DNA from: Zhengitettix transpicula
Lineage: Eukaryota > Arthropoda > Insecta > Orthoptera > Tetrigidae
Assembly: GCA_037074705.1 (NCBI GenBank)
Contig: CM073593.1
Location: 107,634,238 to 107,698,237, forward strand
DNA length: 64,000 nt
Reading direction: 5' to 3'
A program made the translations under genes and the position numbers. How positions within the stretch are numbered: position 1 is the stretch's first letter; each line of letters opens with the position of its first letter. A model generated the notes under the pieces. It had not been told where the DNA came from, ran no database searches, and was given only the letters and a program-made list of their open reading frames with translations. Shown here piece by piece: positions 24,701 to 36,800 of the stretch.

Positions 24701-27700
24701 AGAAAATTATTCGACATAATTATCGGCCGTTTAAGCATGTGTGAGTATTTCTAAACCCGCTCTTGGGGGGTGGTGGACGTGTCTCAACCCCGACAGTGGT
24801 TGTTTCCTGGTCGCAAGGAACATGTGTAGGAAATTTGCTCCACGGGTGTAGATTTTCAATCTAAATGTCCAACATACCTTTTTTTTATTCTTTTTTTTAA
24901 GGGTAAGAGGCTACATGAGGGCAATCCGCATGGTGGCAACTCCCCTTTAATAACATAGAAAGGGATTTGAAAGGGGGGATGCGGAAGGGTAGAGGAAGGT
25001 AGCCCCGAGCTGTAGTTTAAGGATCCTACCCGGAATTCACCTAAGAGTAATGCAGGGAAAACCCTAGAAAACCTTGCATCAGGTAGGTCGGGCATTGGGT
25101 ACTTGTCCCACGCCCTTCCGATAGCGGGAGAGGAGTTTGCAGGGACGCAGCATTCCCTTCTCCGTGCCTCGACCAGTTTAGGAGGCAGCTGGCTGACTAT
25201 TCCAATGGGAACAGCGGACAACTCTTACCGTATGCCCAAGGTCTGTACGAGTAAAGAATATTTACAATATATTAGCAACAATGTTAACTTCGCAGTTCCT
25301 TTGGACGTCACAGAACGTTTCATTCCACGGCGCGTTGCTACAAACAGCGGAATTTTACTTAGTTGGTGATGACGTCTTTGTTTCACTGGTTGTGTCCTTC
25401 TGCCAGCAATCTGGCCCACGACGGCGACGACGACGAGCTGCTGGTGTACGCGGGCGAGAACGGGAACCCGCAGGCGCGCCTCGTCACCAAGCTCGGGCGC
25501 CACGACTACTTCGTGGAGGAGACGGGCGAGTTCGACATCGCGCTGCTGTACCTGGACGCGCCCTTCGTGCTGGGCGAGGACGTGCGGGTGCTGTGTCTGC
25601 CGCAGAGGAACTCGCCCCTGGACACCGCGGGCTGCGTCTCCACGCGCTCTGTGGGCAACACGCGTAAGCCACCAACATCCTCAAACACTGGACTGAAATT
25701 AATTTCAATAAGCCTATGAAATATAGAAATGATGGCAAACATTTTGCTAATACTTTAAAGAAATTAATCTTCCTCTAATAAATAAAAGAGTGTATATTTG
25801 TATGTATATTTGTATGTGCGTGCATGTTCCTTATACAAAGCTACACCAGTGGAGAAAATCTCACCAAATTTCGTACACGTGTGTTCCTTGTGACCCAGAA
25901 ACACTCACTGGCGGGGTTGAGACACGTCCACCCCCCCCCCCAGCAGCGGGTTTAGAAATATTCACACATGCTAAAACGGCGGATTATTGTGTGGAATAAT
26001 TTATTTTTTAGAGATCAAAGAGATCGATAGTGTCTCTACCGATGTTATTTGTGTATAAATTCAACCCCTTACAGCGTGGGAAAGGAAGTGTGTGGGGGTG
26101 GAGAGGCGTTGAAATAAAATATCGCGAATACAACCGAGATTCTAGTCAAATCCGGGGTTATGGATCACGCTCAGTTAAATTATGACATTAAACTAGCCGT
26201 TTAACTACCCCCAACCGTGGGGAGCGGGGTGGAAAATTTCAAGGACGTTTAGCGTTCGAATAAATATTTGTAGGTGTCAATAACATTGATAGTATTTCTC
26301 CAGATGTTCTTTGCGGTTTTTTGGGGTGTAGACAGGCTACATGAGGGTAATTCACATAAGTGGCAACTCCACTTTAATAGCATAGGAAGGGATTTGAAAT
26401 GGGGATGCAGATGGGTAGAGGAAGGTAGCCAAGGGTTAACTAGGGGCCCCCGGGCTATGGTTTAAGGATCCTACCCGGCAATTCGCCTAAAAGTGATGCA
26501 CGGAAAACCCTAGAAAAACCTGCATCAGGTAGGTCGGGCATTTGGTACTTGTCCCACGCCCTTCCGATGTCGGGAGAAGAGTTTGCTGTGGGGTCGCAGC
26601 TTTCCACTCGCCGTGTCTTGACCGGTTCAGAGGGCAGCTGGCCGACTGTTCCAATAGGAATAGGGGAACAGCTCTTACCGTATGCCCAAGGTATGCGACC
26701 TCGGAACATGCACCTCTCAGAACAGGCCTCGGCATGTGGGAACCTTAGTTCAAAAACGGAGAGAGGAAAATACATCCCCAAAGGTTGCCCCTTCCTGTCT
26801 CTCCTACAAGGTTCTGCCTGCGAGAGAACATCCCTCGCAGGTACTGTATGCGAGAGAATAGTCCTCACAGGCAGCTGTCTTAGTGTATAAGTTCAACCCT
26901 CTTATGCACGGGAAAGGAGCAATACAACCGAGAGTGGAGTCAAATCCGCGGTTATGGATGTCGCTAATTGATTTATTAATTTTCTTCACTTCACCGCTTA
27001 TTTACGCTGATCAGGATAAAAATAACTAATTTTAAGTGTTAAAAGGGAAAAAAAAATATCCGAAATGTTGTCTGTAAGTTTTTTTAGGCCTAGACTTACT
27101 TATCTTTGATCCGCGATATTATGGAAGAAAAGTCGTGAGACAAGGAATTTATTGATTTTTGGATTTGTTGTTTATTTGATGAGAAATTCGGTACAGCTCG
27201 AACCCCGTGCATTTTCATGGAAATTTAAAAGAATCCGTCCACGCGCCAACGTCCACGGCCTTTGGAAATACCCCTGACTCGTTCCAGCGATGGAGTAAAC
27301 AACCCTCCTAGTCAGATGCCAGCAGACTCTCTGCTGGTGTACGCGACGGAACAACCCGACAACACTAAGTGTTGCAAGTGAATGTGGTGTGTGTTTTTTT
27401 TCGAAACTCAGGGGCTTTGCAGAAGACCAGGATGGGGCTGCAGGATGACGTCGCTGAGTGCGTGGACACGTTGCCCGAGGAGACCAAGAAGCTGTACAAC
27501 TTCCCCGACTACAGCTCCTTCTGCGCCGTCAGCAGAGAGTCTACGTCCCTGTGTGAGGTGGGCCCAATACCTACTATATTACACGTCGTGGCGGCCATTA
27601 GTCGGAAGAAAAACCCAAAGGTTCCCCATTGGAATGGTCTCAGTCGGCCTAAAACCCACACGAAATGTTGGCACGTCTCTTCAGTTTTTCGCCAATAGCA

Positions 27701-29418
27701 ACAGAATGAAGCATTGTATTGAAAATAATGTCCAGTAATAAATTGTAGAGGATAAAATTCTGCATGTGATGAAGGACTCGAGGACGAAATTAGGTCCAAG
27801 GAAGTGGGACAAATCCTGTGTCAAAGTTACATTTTATGAAAACAATGCAGTTTGTCGTATTTCTAGTGCTGATATCTGGAAAATGGCCGCCAGGAAACTA
27901 ATTCGACACGGAATAAAGGTTGTAGAGAATTTAATTCTCTTTCCAACGCATGATCTGGTTTTAATATTTCATTGAGAATGGTCGAAAATAACACGCATGT
28001 TGCTGTCTGCGCACGGCTGATGTCGTGGGAGTGACGTCACTTGTCTGTGGCAGAGAATATTAACATGACTAAGAGTTTCAATAGAGTCTCTATAATTATT
28101 TTTTTTTGCAAGGAAGAACGAATAGCAATCAGAATGTGACGTCACACCCATAAAACCAGCCGTGCGCAGTCAGCAACGTGGCGTGTGTTTTCGGCAATTA
28201 TCAACTGATTTTCAAAACCAGTTCATGAGTCGGAAAAAAAAATTAATTACCGTAAAACCTTTATTCCATGACAAATTAGTTTACCGTCAGCCATTTTATG
28301 GATATCAGCACTAGAAATAGGACTCTCTGGTTTTTAAACTAAAGTTCCCACAAGCCGAGGCCTGTTTTTGAGAGGTGCATATTCCGGGGGTCACAGACCT
28401 TGGGCATATATTGGAATAGTCGGCCAGCTGCCTCCTAAACTGGTCAAGCCACGGAGAGGGAAAAGCTGCGTCCCAACAGCAAACTCCTCTCCCGCCATCC
28501 AGGGAAGGGCGTGGGACAAGTACCCAATGCCCGACCTACCGGATGCAGGTTTTTCTAGGGTTTTCCCTGCATTTCTTTAGGCGAATGCCAGGTAGGATCC
28601 TTAAAATATAGCTCGGGGGCCCCTAGTTAACCCTTGGCTACCTTCCTCTACCCTTCCGCATCCCCCCTTCATATCCCTTCCTATGCTATTAAAGGGGAGT
28701 TCTCCAAAGTGGATTACCCTCATGTAGCCTGTTGCCCTAAAAATGTAAAAACAAACCTAGTTAATCCTTGGCTACCTTCCTCTACCCTTCCACATCCTCC
28801 CTTTCCTATGCTATTAAAGGGGAGCTGCCACCATGTGGATTACCCTCATATAGCCTGTTACCCTAAAAAAAAATCTTTTCTGAACATGTCTTAAATTTGT
28901 CGAAGGATTTCTCCCACTTCCTAGGACCTAATTTCGTCCTCGATTCCACCATTACACGCAGAATTTTATCCTCTACAATTTATTACTGGACATAATTTTT
29001 AATAGAATGCTGCATGCTTTCGCTATTAGCGAAAAACTGAAGAGGTGCCAAAAATTATTGAGGTTCTTGGGGCGTCTGGAACTTTTCCCGAGGCCTTTAG
29101 AATTCCAGAACTTGTTTATTTCTCACTAATGGCCGCAACAGAGACGAGTGGGAGGCCGTGGGGCTGGAGGTTGGTCGAGTCTGGCGGTGACTTGCCGGTG
29201 CCTGTTCGCAGGAGGACGAAGGCAGTTCTCAGGCGTGTCCTCTGGCCTCCGACGCCCGGCGTCTCGCCCTCAACGGCGTCGTCTCTCTGGCCCTGGGCTG
29301 CGACGACGCTACGAGGCCCGTCTTCTACACCAACACCACCTACTTCGCCGTCTGGATCCAGGTGCGCCTGGCGCTCGTCGGACTCGACAACTTCGCCATT
29401 CCTCCGGCGTTGCGCTAG
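21748..29418 (+). CDS. SPH2: clip-domain serine protease homologue, 331 aa, five exons
   Basis: Exons 21748-21860, 23513-23785, 25407-25663, 27412-27557 and 29212-29418 (TAG) join in frame with phases 2-2-1-0, giving 332 codons including stop. Donors are GTGAGT, GTAAGT, GTAAGC and GTGGGC. Exon 1 has a signal peptide (MDLEGLTALSLALGVLLLL) and clip start ACVCLERELC; exon 2 finishes the clip with HVCC. The linker cysteine is in ACGLA, followed by ELPWAVS. Catalytic residues are eroded: the usual TAAHC reads TSANC (His to Asn), Asp is kept in FDIALL, and the GDSGGP region reads EDEGSSQACP (Ser to Glu, oxyanion glycines lost). This makes it the most degenerate member here. Expected role: secreted non-catalytic haemolymph protein. 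Introns 2, 3 and 4 contain SINE-like copies and inverted repeats. The last exon has no ATG of its own, so simple ORF lists miss it. The gene model is inferred, not transcript-tested. Confidence 0.87.
22128..22440. repeat. Purine-rich foldback repeat in SPH2 intron 1
   Basis: GGAGTAGAAAGGTGAGCA at 22144 onward is repeated in inverse at about 22400 (TGCTCACCTTTCTACTCC), giving a foldback structure. The left half also occurs at 62425-62600 and inverted at 51795-51960. Confidence 0.6.
22677..23110 (+). repeat. Tandem array, 89-bp unit, five copies, SPH2 intron 1
   Basis: The unit TCTAATTACACTAACATCAT...GCATAAATCAAAG repeats at about 22678, 22768, 22857, 22946 and 23036, with a few substitutions per copy. 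Confidence 0.85.
23959..23990 (-). ncRNA. Hammerhead ribozyme-like motif (intact boxes)
   Basis: Minus strand CTGAAGA, T, GTT...GGAC, GAAACGTAG. Helix II is weak (three pairs). It lies in SPH2 intron 2, 170 bases after exon 2. Confidence 0.42.
24030..24860 (+). repeat. Dispersed repeat P (CCCGGATTTGACTCGAAT family), two tandem copies
   Basis: Recurrent blocks are ATAACCCCGGATTTGACTC, ACGCCCCTCCACCCCCACCC, GGGGTTGAAATTATACACAA, ATATTTATTGG, and GTTAAACGGC followed by ATGTCATAATT. The family recurs at least eight times in the window. It has no open frame; the element class is unknown. Confidence 0.6.
24893..25243 (+). mobile_element. SINE-like element, copy G, in SPH2 intron 2
   Basis: AGGGTAAGAGGCTACATGAGG at the left and loss of sequence after AAGGTCTGTA at the right. 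It ends about 160 bases before exon 3 of SPH2, between two long inverted repeats. Confidence 0.68.
25850..26310 (-). repeat. Dispersed repeat P, inverted copy after SPH2 exon 3
   Basis: Inverse of the copy at about 24440-24850 with high identity, so the two can pair across SPH2 exon 3. Confidence 0.65.
26322..26872 (+). mobile_element. SINE-like element, copy H, in SPH2 intron 3
   Basis: Complete copy ending with two hairpin units (GCGAGAGAACATCCCTCGC and a diverged second one). Confidence 0.7.
28334..28870 (-). mobile_element. SINE-like element, copy I plus a truncated second copy, in SPH2 intron 4
   Basis: A 5'-truncated copy at 28334-28746 ends in CTAAAAA. It is followed at 28757-28870 by a 110-base terminal fragment of the same element, also ending CCCTAAAAAAAAA. 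A tandem or nested insertion is implied. Confidence 0.68.
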
Positions 29419-29913
29419 GTCCTCTCTCTCTCTCTCTCTCTCTACATCACGCATCTTACTCACAACACTTATAAGAAATACCTGATATTGTTTTAGTCTG
29501 TCTCATGTATTTTAAAACTGAATTACCAAAGTCCAACATTATATTACACTCTGTGATTATTAATTAAGGTAATACACCCTCAAAAGGTTTATAATCAATC
29601 TCAATAAAGTAATTTAAAACTATTTATGCTTCTCATTATTATCTTTGACCAATTATATCCTTAATTTAATTGCTTCACTGTAAATCCCGTTGAAGATCCA
29701 TAATTAAGGACTCTGTAAATTAAATTAATCGAATATAGTGACCAAATATCTGTTTCAGCCTCATTAATAATTCCAAAAGTATGAATATATTATGTAATTT
29801 GAACCCCATAGGGATTTTTAATCAGTCTCATTAATGTAAATTAAAATTCCATTCGTAAAATATTTTTATTTTATTTTTGAACCAAAACAATTTGGACCTT
29901 AATTGAGCCTACT

Positions 29914-29970
<57 letters not shown>

Positions 29971-30384
29971 TCGTAAATAATATTTATATAATTATTAAAA
30001 ATATAATCCATTTACGATTTTGAAAAAAATTGGTCATTTTTATAAACATATGTAACTAATTAAACCAATTAATAATACCTTGTATGAATAATTTATGTAA
30101 CGTAACCGCTAAAAGGATTTTTTAATCAGTCCCAATAAAATAGTTTAAAATTCAATTAGTAATTTCTTTCAATAATTTTGAACAATAGAAATTCGGCCGA
30201 TAATTTAGCCAAAAACAAAAATATAAGATTTTTATTAGAAACGTTTTTAAATTTTCTCAAAATCCTGTAAATAATTTGTTGAAATTAAATTGTTTTTAAG
30301 TTTGGAAAGAAATTAACTCTTATAATAAAAAATAGTCCCAACTTGGGTCTGGAAGTGTGAGAATTTTATTATTTAACTATGTAG

Positions 30385-30690
30385 CTGCTCAGCGTTGCCC
30401 GGGTTGTCAGAATTAAACTCGACGACATCCATTCGACTCTCGGTTGTTTTCTAATGTTTATTTTTTCTACGTAACGCCCCTGAATGCGCACTCCCTTAAG
30501 GGTGCTCCTCTCCAATGCCGACAGGGGTTGAAATTATACACAAACAACATCGGGAGAAACACTATCAATCTCAATGACCCTGAAAAATATTGATTGGAGC
30601 ATATATTGGCCGTTTTAATAGGTTTGAAAATTTCAACCCCCACAGTGTTTGTTTCTGGTTCGGAAGGAACGCGTGTACGAAATATGTTTA
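30385..30690 (+). repeat. Dispersed repeat P fragment
   Basis: Begins at CAGCGTTGCCCGGGTTGTC, the GC-palindromic end seen in other copies, and runs to the TTCCTGGTTC-like block. Confidence 0.55.
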
Positions 30691-31659
30691 CTGAAGTGGA
30701 AAGAAGTCTGTATACGCGTTCCCTAATAACCAGAATAAGCGAAGATTACCTTTAATAAAGGATTCACTTTATATAATTTAGTTTTCTAACCCTTAATTAA
30801 TCACTGAGCTGAAGACCACCCCTAGTTATAATTCTTTTTCCAGGTCATTATTAACTTGTTATAACTTACAGAGTTTCAACATTGAGTGTTTGGAAATCAT
30901 TATTTAGAAACCTCAATACTCAATTATCGCTTAATCTTATCTGGACCATTTCCTTCCTCTTTGCGTCTCCATCCAGGAAGTTGAAAATTCTTTATTTTTT
31001 TCCCCTGTTACGAAAGCTGGTAACTTAACGATAAAGGAACCTGTGTTAATTAATGCGGTTAACCGTACTGTGACGGAATAAATAAAGTTAGACTCTCAAG
31101 TGTGTCAATGACTGCAAGGACCGCATTTGTTAATAATTATGTGTGTTAATGTGTGTCTGTATTTTATTGGTCCAATTAAATTATCCTTTTGATGTCTAAT
31201 TATGGTTTGAAAATGTCTTATTAACTGAATTTGATTCTTTGGCCGTGAACTTAGTCTTTCTCGGCATTGGCTATGGAAAGAGATTTTTTTTTCGTTCTCA
31301 ACGTCTCTCAGAATTTATAACATATATTCTAATGAAATGAATTCGATTTGGTTTTTTGGTATCGTTGGATTCTATGTTATTGTAATGCGAAGGGCGAATT
31401 AATAATCGGAAGCGACAATCAAGGGAACTGGAGCGTAAATTCTACGAGAGTTCCTGATCAGCTGTGGAGGTTCTGCCTGCTTGCCGCACGCCGTGCAGAG
31501 GGCGTTGATTTATTTATATGCAGTGTGAGGTTAAATCACGAGGTTTCCATTGCGGTAGAGGTCAGCCTGCAATTTCTGGAGATATTTACAGCACCGACCC
31601 TTCTTAACTCCCTAACGAAAAAGTGTTTTCATGTCTAGCGAGAATATTACAATATATAT

Positions 31660-32625
31660 TGTAGCAATAATTAATTAAGCCATTAAATTGATTAGGTATA
31701 AATTGAATTGTAGCGAATAAATTGAATTGTAGCGGTATGAGCTATGAAAGGCAACAATGGCGGCGAGTTCTTTTCCTTTGTTGAAAGCCGAAATGGAGAA
31801 TGCGCGCGCGGGGAAAATTCAGTCAGTACGGAGCCTGGGTCGAGAGAGGATGAAACCTGTAAAAAGTCTTCGCCGAGATACGTGGCAGTTGGGTCGAGCA
31901 AGGATAAATAAAAACAGTAAGGTTCTGTACTGAGCCTGGATCGAGCAAGGAGAAACAAAAAGCCTAAAATCTGCGACGAGAAGAAAGTAGTTAAAGTCTG
32001 GACTCTGCATATGATAAGTAAACTACAAAACACGAGCTCCAGTATGGAAAAGCAGGAGTTCGCATTGAGGGATGCGGCAACGCCTAGCTGGCCACAAAGG
32101 GGAGACGACAACCGAGGTTCCTGATAGTTGACGACGTGCACTTCGACCGCGTGTGTGTAAAATCTGCAAGGAAGTTGGAATCAGTGTAAAAATTTGCATT
32201 TTTAGTGTTGTGTTGAAGCTACAAAAGGAAGACCTGGCACCAGACGGACATCACGTGAGGTAACATAACCTATATGAACTTAGGTAATAGTCAGATTTCG
32301 TTCAGCTTCTTTACATTTAGCCGTCTTTCATTCCATCTGTCGTCATATTTCTTTAGGTGAATTTTTATGTTTGAATTGTTAATCAGTTTATAAATCACTT
32401 TTCTGTTAATTATGAAACCCAGTGATGATCCTGAGAGAAGTGATCTTAATTTGATTGTATTTGTTTTAATTTTGGAAGCCCACAAGTGAATAAATTAACA
32501 AATTATTTCATTTGTTAATTTTTGTTATTCATTTCTTTTAATTAATCGCCTTCCACTTGTTCGTTACATAAATGGCTACCACAACATGGGGCAAATTAAT
32601 TAACCCTAACTTGGTGATCATTACA
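31660..32625 (+). mobile_element. LTR-like element remnant, solo or internally deleted
   Basis: Begins TGTAGCAATAATTAATTAAGCC and ends GATCATTACA inside a TA-rich target. It is homologous along its length to 56398-57714 (shared AGCGG...GAG...GAAAG, CAGTGATGA.CCTGAGA and end blocks). A GGCTACCACAACATGGGGC stretch near the right end resembles a primer-binding site, so a second LTR end may be fused here. Confidence 0.45.
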
Positions 32626-33157
32626 ATATATATATATATAGTGTAATTAACATCTCAATTTAGAATAAATCTGATACTTGTATATTTTAATTTTCTTTGT
32701 CTTAATAAATGTGTTTTCCCGAGACAATTAATATTAAATAATGAATGCCAAAAATAAATAAATAATTAACACACAAATAAAATTTTACAATATATTAAAA
32801 TTAATATAGTTTTATAATTTTGTACTATATATTTATATATATATATATATATACACTGGTAAGGTGTGTAGTAAACAATGGAATAATTCTTCAAACCAGC
32901 CTGACGTTTTCTTGGAACTGGACGTAGTTTTTACAATGAAAAATTTACGATAATAAAGATAGCCGAATACATAGATCCTTGTCCATTTGATCAGACGCTA
33001 AGAAGAGCCTAGAGCGACACAACTGCACTAGTCAGTTGGCAAACCTCCACAGCCTATATGGATGTATTTTTAGTTTCTCGTAGATGTCGCAATTTTTTCT
33101 CAGAAACCTTTAATGAAGGCCTTCAGAAGCTTGTTTCTCTGCTCAGGAGCGCTACAA

Positions 33158-33702
33158 GTCTGCGAGGGTTATTCTCTCGCAGGCAGTACCTGCGAGGGAT
33201 GTTCTCTCGCAGGCAGAACCTTGTAGGAGAGACACGAAGGGGCTACCTTTGGGGATGTCTTTACCTCTCCGTTTTTGAACTAAGGTACTAACAAGCCGAG
33301 GCACCTCGGTGTATGTTCCGGGGTCACAGACCTTGGGCATACAGTAAGAGTTGTCCGCTATTCCCATTGGAAGAGTCGGCCAGCTGCCTCCTAAACTGGT
33401 CGAGGTACAGAGAAGGGAATGCTGCGTCCCCACAGCAAACTCCTCTCCCGCTATCGGAAGGGCGTGGGACAAGTACCCAATGCTCGACCTACGTGATGGA
33501 GGTTTTTCTAGGGTTTTCCTTGCATTTCTTAGGGTGAATGCCGGGTAAGATCCTAAAATATAGCCCGGGGGCCCTGGTTAACCCCTGGCTACCTTCCTCT
33601 ACCCTTCCGCATCCCCCCTTTCAAATCCCTTCCCTATGCTATTAAAGGGCAGTTGCCACCATGTTGATTTCCCTCATGTAGCCTGTTGCCCTAAAAAAAA
33701 AA
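33158..33702 (-). mobile_element. SINE-like element, copy J, just upstream of SPH3
   Basis: Complete copy with two head hairpin units and an A-rich tail (CCCTAAAAAAAAA) about 130 bases before the SPH3 start codon. It could contribute to the SPH3 promoter or 5' UTR (inference). Confidence 0.7.
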
Positions 33703-33833
33703 TTCTCTGTTCAGAGAATTCACGCGTAGAGCGGATCCGCGGCTCTTCGTGACGTCACAGCTTCCTCCTCCTCCCGGCCACGAATGTGCTTCCTCTCCGT
33801 CCGTCCGGTGGCTGTAGTGAGCCACGCCGCGCC

Positions 33834-36800
33834 ATGCTGCAGGTCTCGTCCGTGGTCCTCCTGGTGTTGTGCGGTGCACAGGCCGGAAGCAGCACCCTGT
33901 ACCGTCCGTGCGAGTGTCCGACCAAGGACTGCTTCTGCCTGAGGACCAGGAACTGCAGCACCGTCGACCACGTACACATCTGTGAGTAAGTGGCTTCAAC
34001 ACAATGTCTTATGTACCATTCCTGGATGTAGTTAGTTACCTATGAAAGATTCTTCAACATTAAAGAATTGAGGCTTCTTTTGTATTGTGATAATTTACAT
34101 GTATCACAACACACAAAACGTTTCATCCCTTATCATCAGGGACGTCTTAAGTTGTATCTTAAATAAATAGACAGACAGTAGTTGACTTCCAAGCGCATAA
34201 ATAAATTAACTACTTACATAATTAACAAAATATTAACTGAATCCATTAAACCAGAAAAATAAAGGTAGTGCTTGTGTATTTTTGGACTGTATTAGGAGAA
34301 CCGGGTAATTTTTGGACTCTCTCAACGCACTTAAGGTACTAAGAGGTTGTTTTCTTTCATGTTTGGGAGTATTTGTGGTTCTCTAAAGACACCGATGAAA
34401 TTCGCATTCCGTCAGCTTCAGGTTTGATTAAATCACTTTTTGACTAATAGATTAATATTCAATTAAATCCTTTTCGGGGGAGGGACGGGGGGAGGGGGGC
34501 TATATTAATAAATACCCGGGCATCGCCACACCGAGTAAATTCTATTTTTTTTATTTTTAATTTTTTAGGGTAACAGGCTACATGAGGATAATCCACGTTG
34601 GGAAACTCCCCTTTAATAGCATAGGAAGGGATCTGAAACGGGGGATGCGGAAGGGTAGAGGAAGGTAGCCAAGGGTTAACTAGGGCCCCCGGGCTATATT
34701 TTAAGGATCCTACCCGGCATTCGCCTAAACAAATGCAGGGAAAACCCTAGAAAAACCTGCATCAGGTAGGTCGGGCATTGGGTACTTGTCCCACGCCCTT
34801 CCGATAGTGGGAGAGGAGTTTGTTGTGGGACGCAGCATTCCCCCTCTCCGTGCCTCGACGAGTTTAGGAGGCAGCTGGCCGACTGTTACAATGGGAATAG
34901 CGGACAACTCTTACCGTATGCCCAAGGTCTGTGACCCCGGAACATACACCTCTCAAAACAGGCCGAGGTGCCTCGGCTTGTGGGTACCTTAGTTCAAAAA
35001 CGGAGAGGAAAAGGTATCCCCAAAGGTAGCCCCTTCGTGTCTCTCGTACAAGGTTCTGCCTGCGAGAGAACATCCCTCGCAGACACCTATATTGGATGAC
35101 GTGTTCAGGTCAACTGACGACTGCGGGTTAAGGAGTTTCCGAGTCACCTTACCCTGAACCAAGATGGCGACGGAGCAAGTCCCCGCAGAAGCTGCTTGTA
35201 ACCTTGTTCTTCCTCGCCTGGCTCCAGACGTTCCGTGGCGAGTCCCGCGATTCCTGTGTGCGGAGCGTACGAGCAGTGCTGCAGCGTCCCGCCGCCAACG
35301 TCCACGGCGCAGTCCTGCGAGGAGAGTTGTCCCGATGACGACCACGCGTGGGGCGTGTACGGCGGCTGCGGCGCCTGGTCGGGGGCGGGCCTGTCGCACA
35401 TGCCGTGGGCGGCCTCGCTGACCTACTTGAACGACAGCATCATGGGGCTGATCTGCGGCGTGACCATCATCCATCCCAGGCTGGTCCTCACGGCGGCGGG
35501 CTGCATGAAGGGGTAAGTCCGTCGTCAAACCTGCTGATGGATCCCGGTCTGGAGGCTCAGACGTTGTCGTTCAGAACCACCGGGATGCTTGTGGTAATGC
35601 TATTTGCCGTTCAATGCGTCAATGACTTTTTTTTTCTTGGATAATTCTCGTTCATGTAACGGCCAGACCCAGATTTTTCTTTACCGAGAAGCTTGTTCAT
35701 CCAACTTTCCTACAAAATTCATTCCATATTTATAACGGGATCATTGTGTACTATGATTCAATCAGTTTTCTCCTTGTTAGTCTCTCTTAGTTTTTGCCAT
35801 TACAGTAACTCTTTATCGCATGGGTTATCGTATTCCTTGTCATCCAATAACTCAAGTTTCAGAGTAGTGTAGACGCCGTAAGCTGTGTTCATCCTCCTCA
35901 CTTTGTCATTCCACCAGAGTTCCGTCGTATTTTCCTTTATCGCGTTGCCTTAATCTGCTCTTAATTCCCATAACTATGACTATTTCGACACATTATCTGT
36001 TAAACTGTTTTATTGTTGCTTCTGTTTAATCGTATTGTTTACCTTCACACGTCTCTGTGGAATAAGCTTGTAAGAGTGCGCCCACTCTGGCGTTGACCCC
36101 CCGACATACAACCCCCCCCCCCCCTTTGTCCAGCAAAGTGTTGAGGTGAGAGCGTCTCCTGTCTGCAGAGCCGCCGCCGACGGCAACCTGTACGTGGTCG
36201 CCGGGACCGACAGGACCTTGGACACGGACAAGGAGCCTCACGCTCAGTGGATCAAGGTCCGGCGTTCCGTAGAAATGCTCTACTACGAGGACGGCAACGG
36301 AGACTTCGACCTGGTGCTCTTGGAGCTGGAGACGCCCCTGGCCAGAGACCTCGGCTTCGTGGACGTCGCGTGTCTCCAGCAGCCGGACTCCAGGCTCGAC
36401 CTCTGCAACTGCTGGACCGCGGGACTGTCCTCGGGACTCTCAGGAGGCAAGTCACCGCTGGCTGGCGCGTAGCCGCAACAATCAAACTAAACGTACACTC
36501 GTGTTCGAGTTGAGCCGGATCAAGATCAATTAATAATTGTCCGTCTGGGAGCCCGGCGTTGCCCGGGTTGTCATATATCCATAACCGCCGGATTTGACTC
36601 CAATATTGGTTGCTTTTGCGCTATTTTTATGCAACGCTCCTCCACCCCCACCCCTAAGCGCGCTAACCTCACCGTCCGAAATGGGTTAAAAATTATACAC
36701 AAAAAACATCAATGTCATTGAACCATACAAATATCGACAGTTTGAAAATTTCCAACCCCCGCTTCTGGGGGAGTTAAACGGCAAGTTGAATAAACTCAGC

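Larger units (their letters stand above)
29420..33157. other. Repeat-rich interval between SPH2 and SPH3
   Basis: Contains a (TC)n run straight after the SPH2 stop (29420-29441), a (TA)n run at 29918-29961, a repeat P fragment at 30385-30690, and an LTR-like element at 31660-32630. No exon is supported. Confidence 0.5.
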
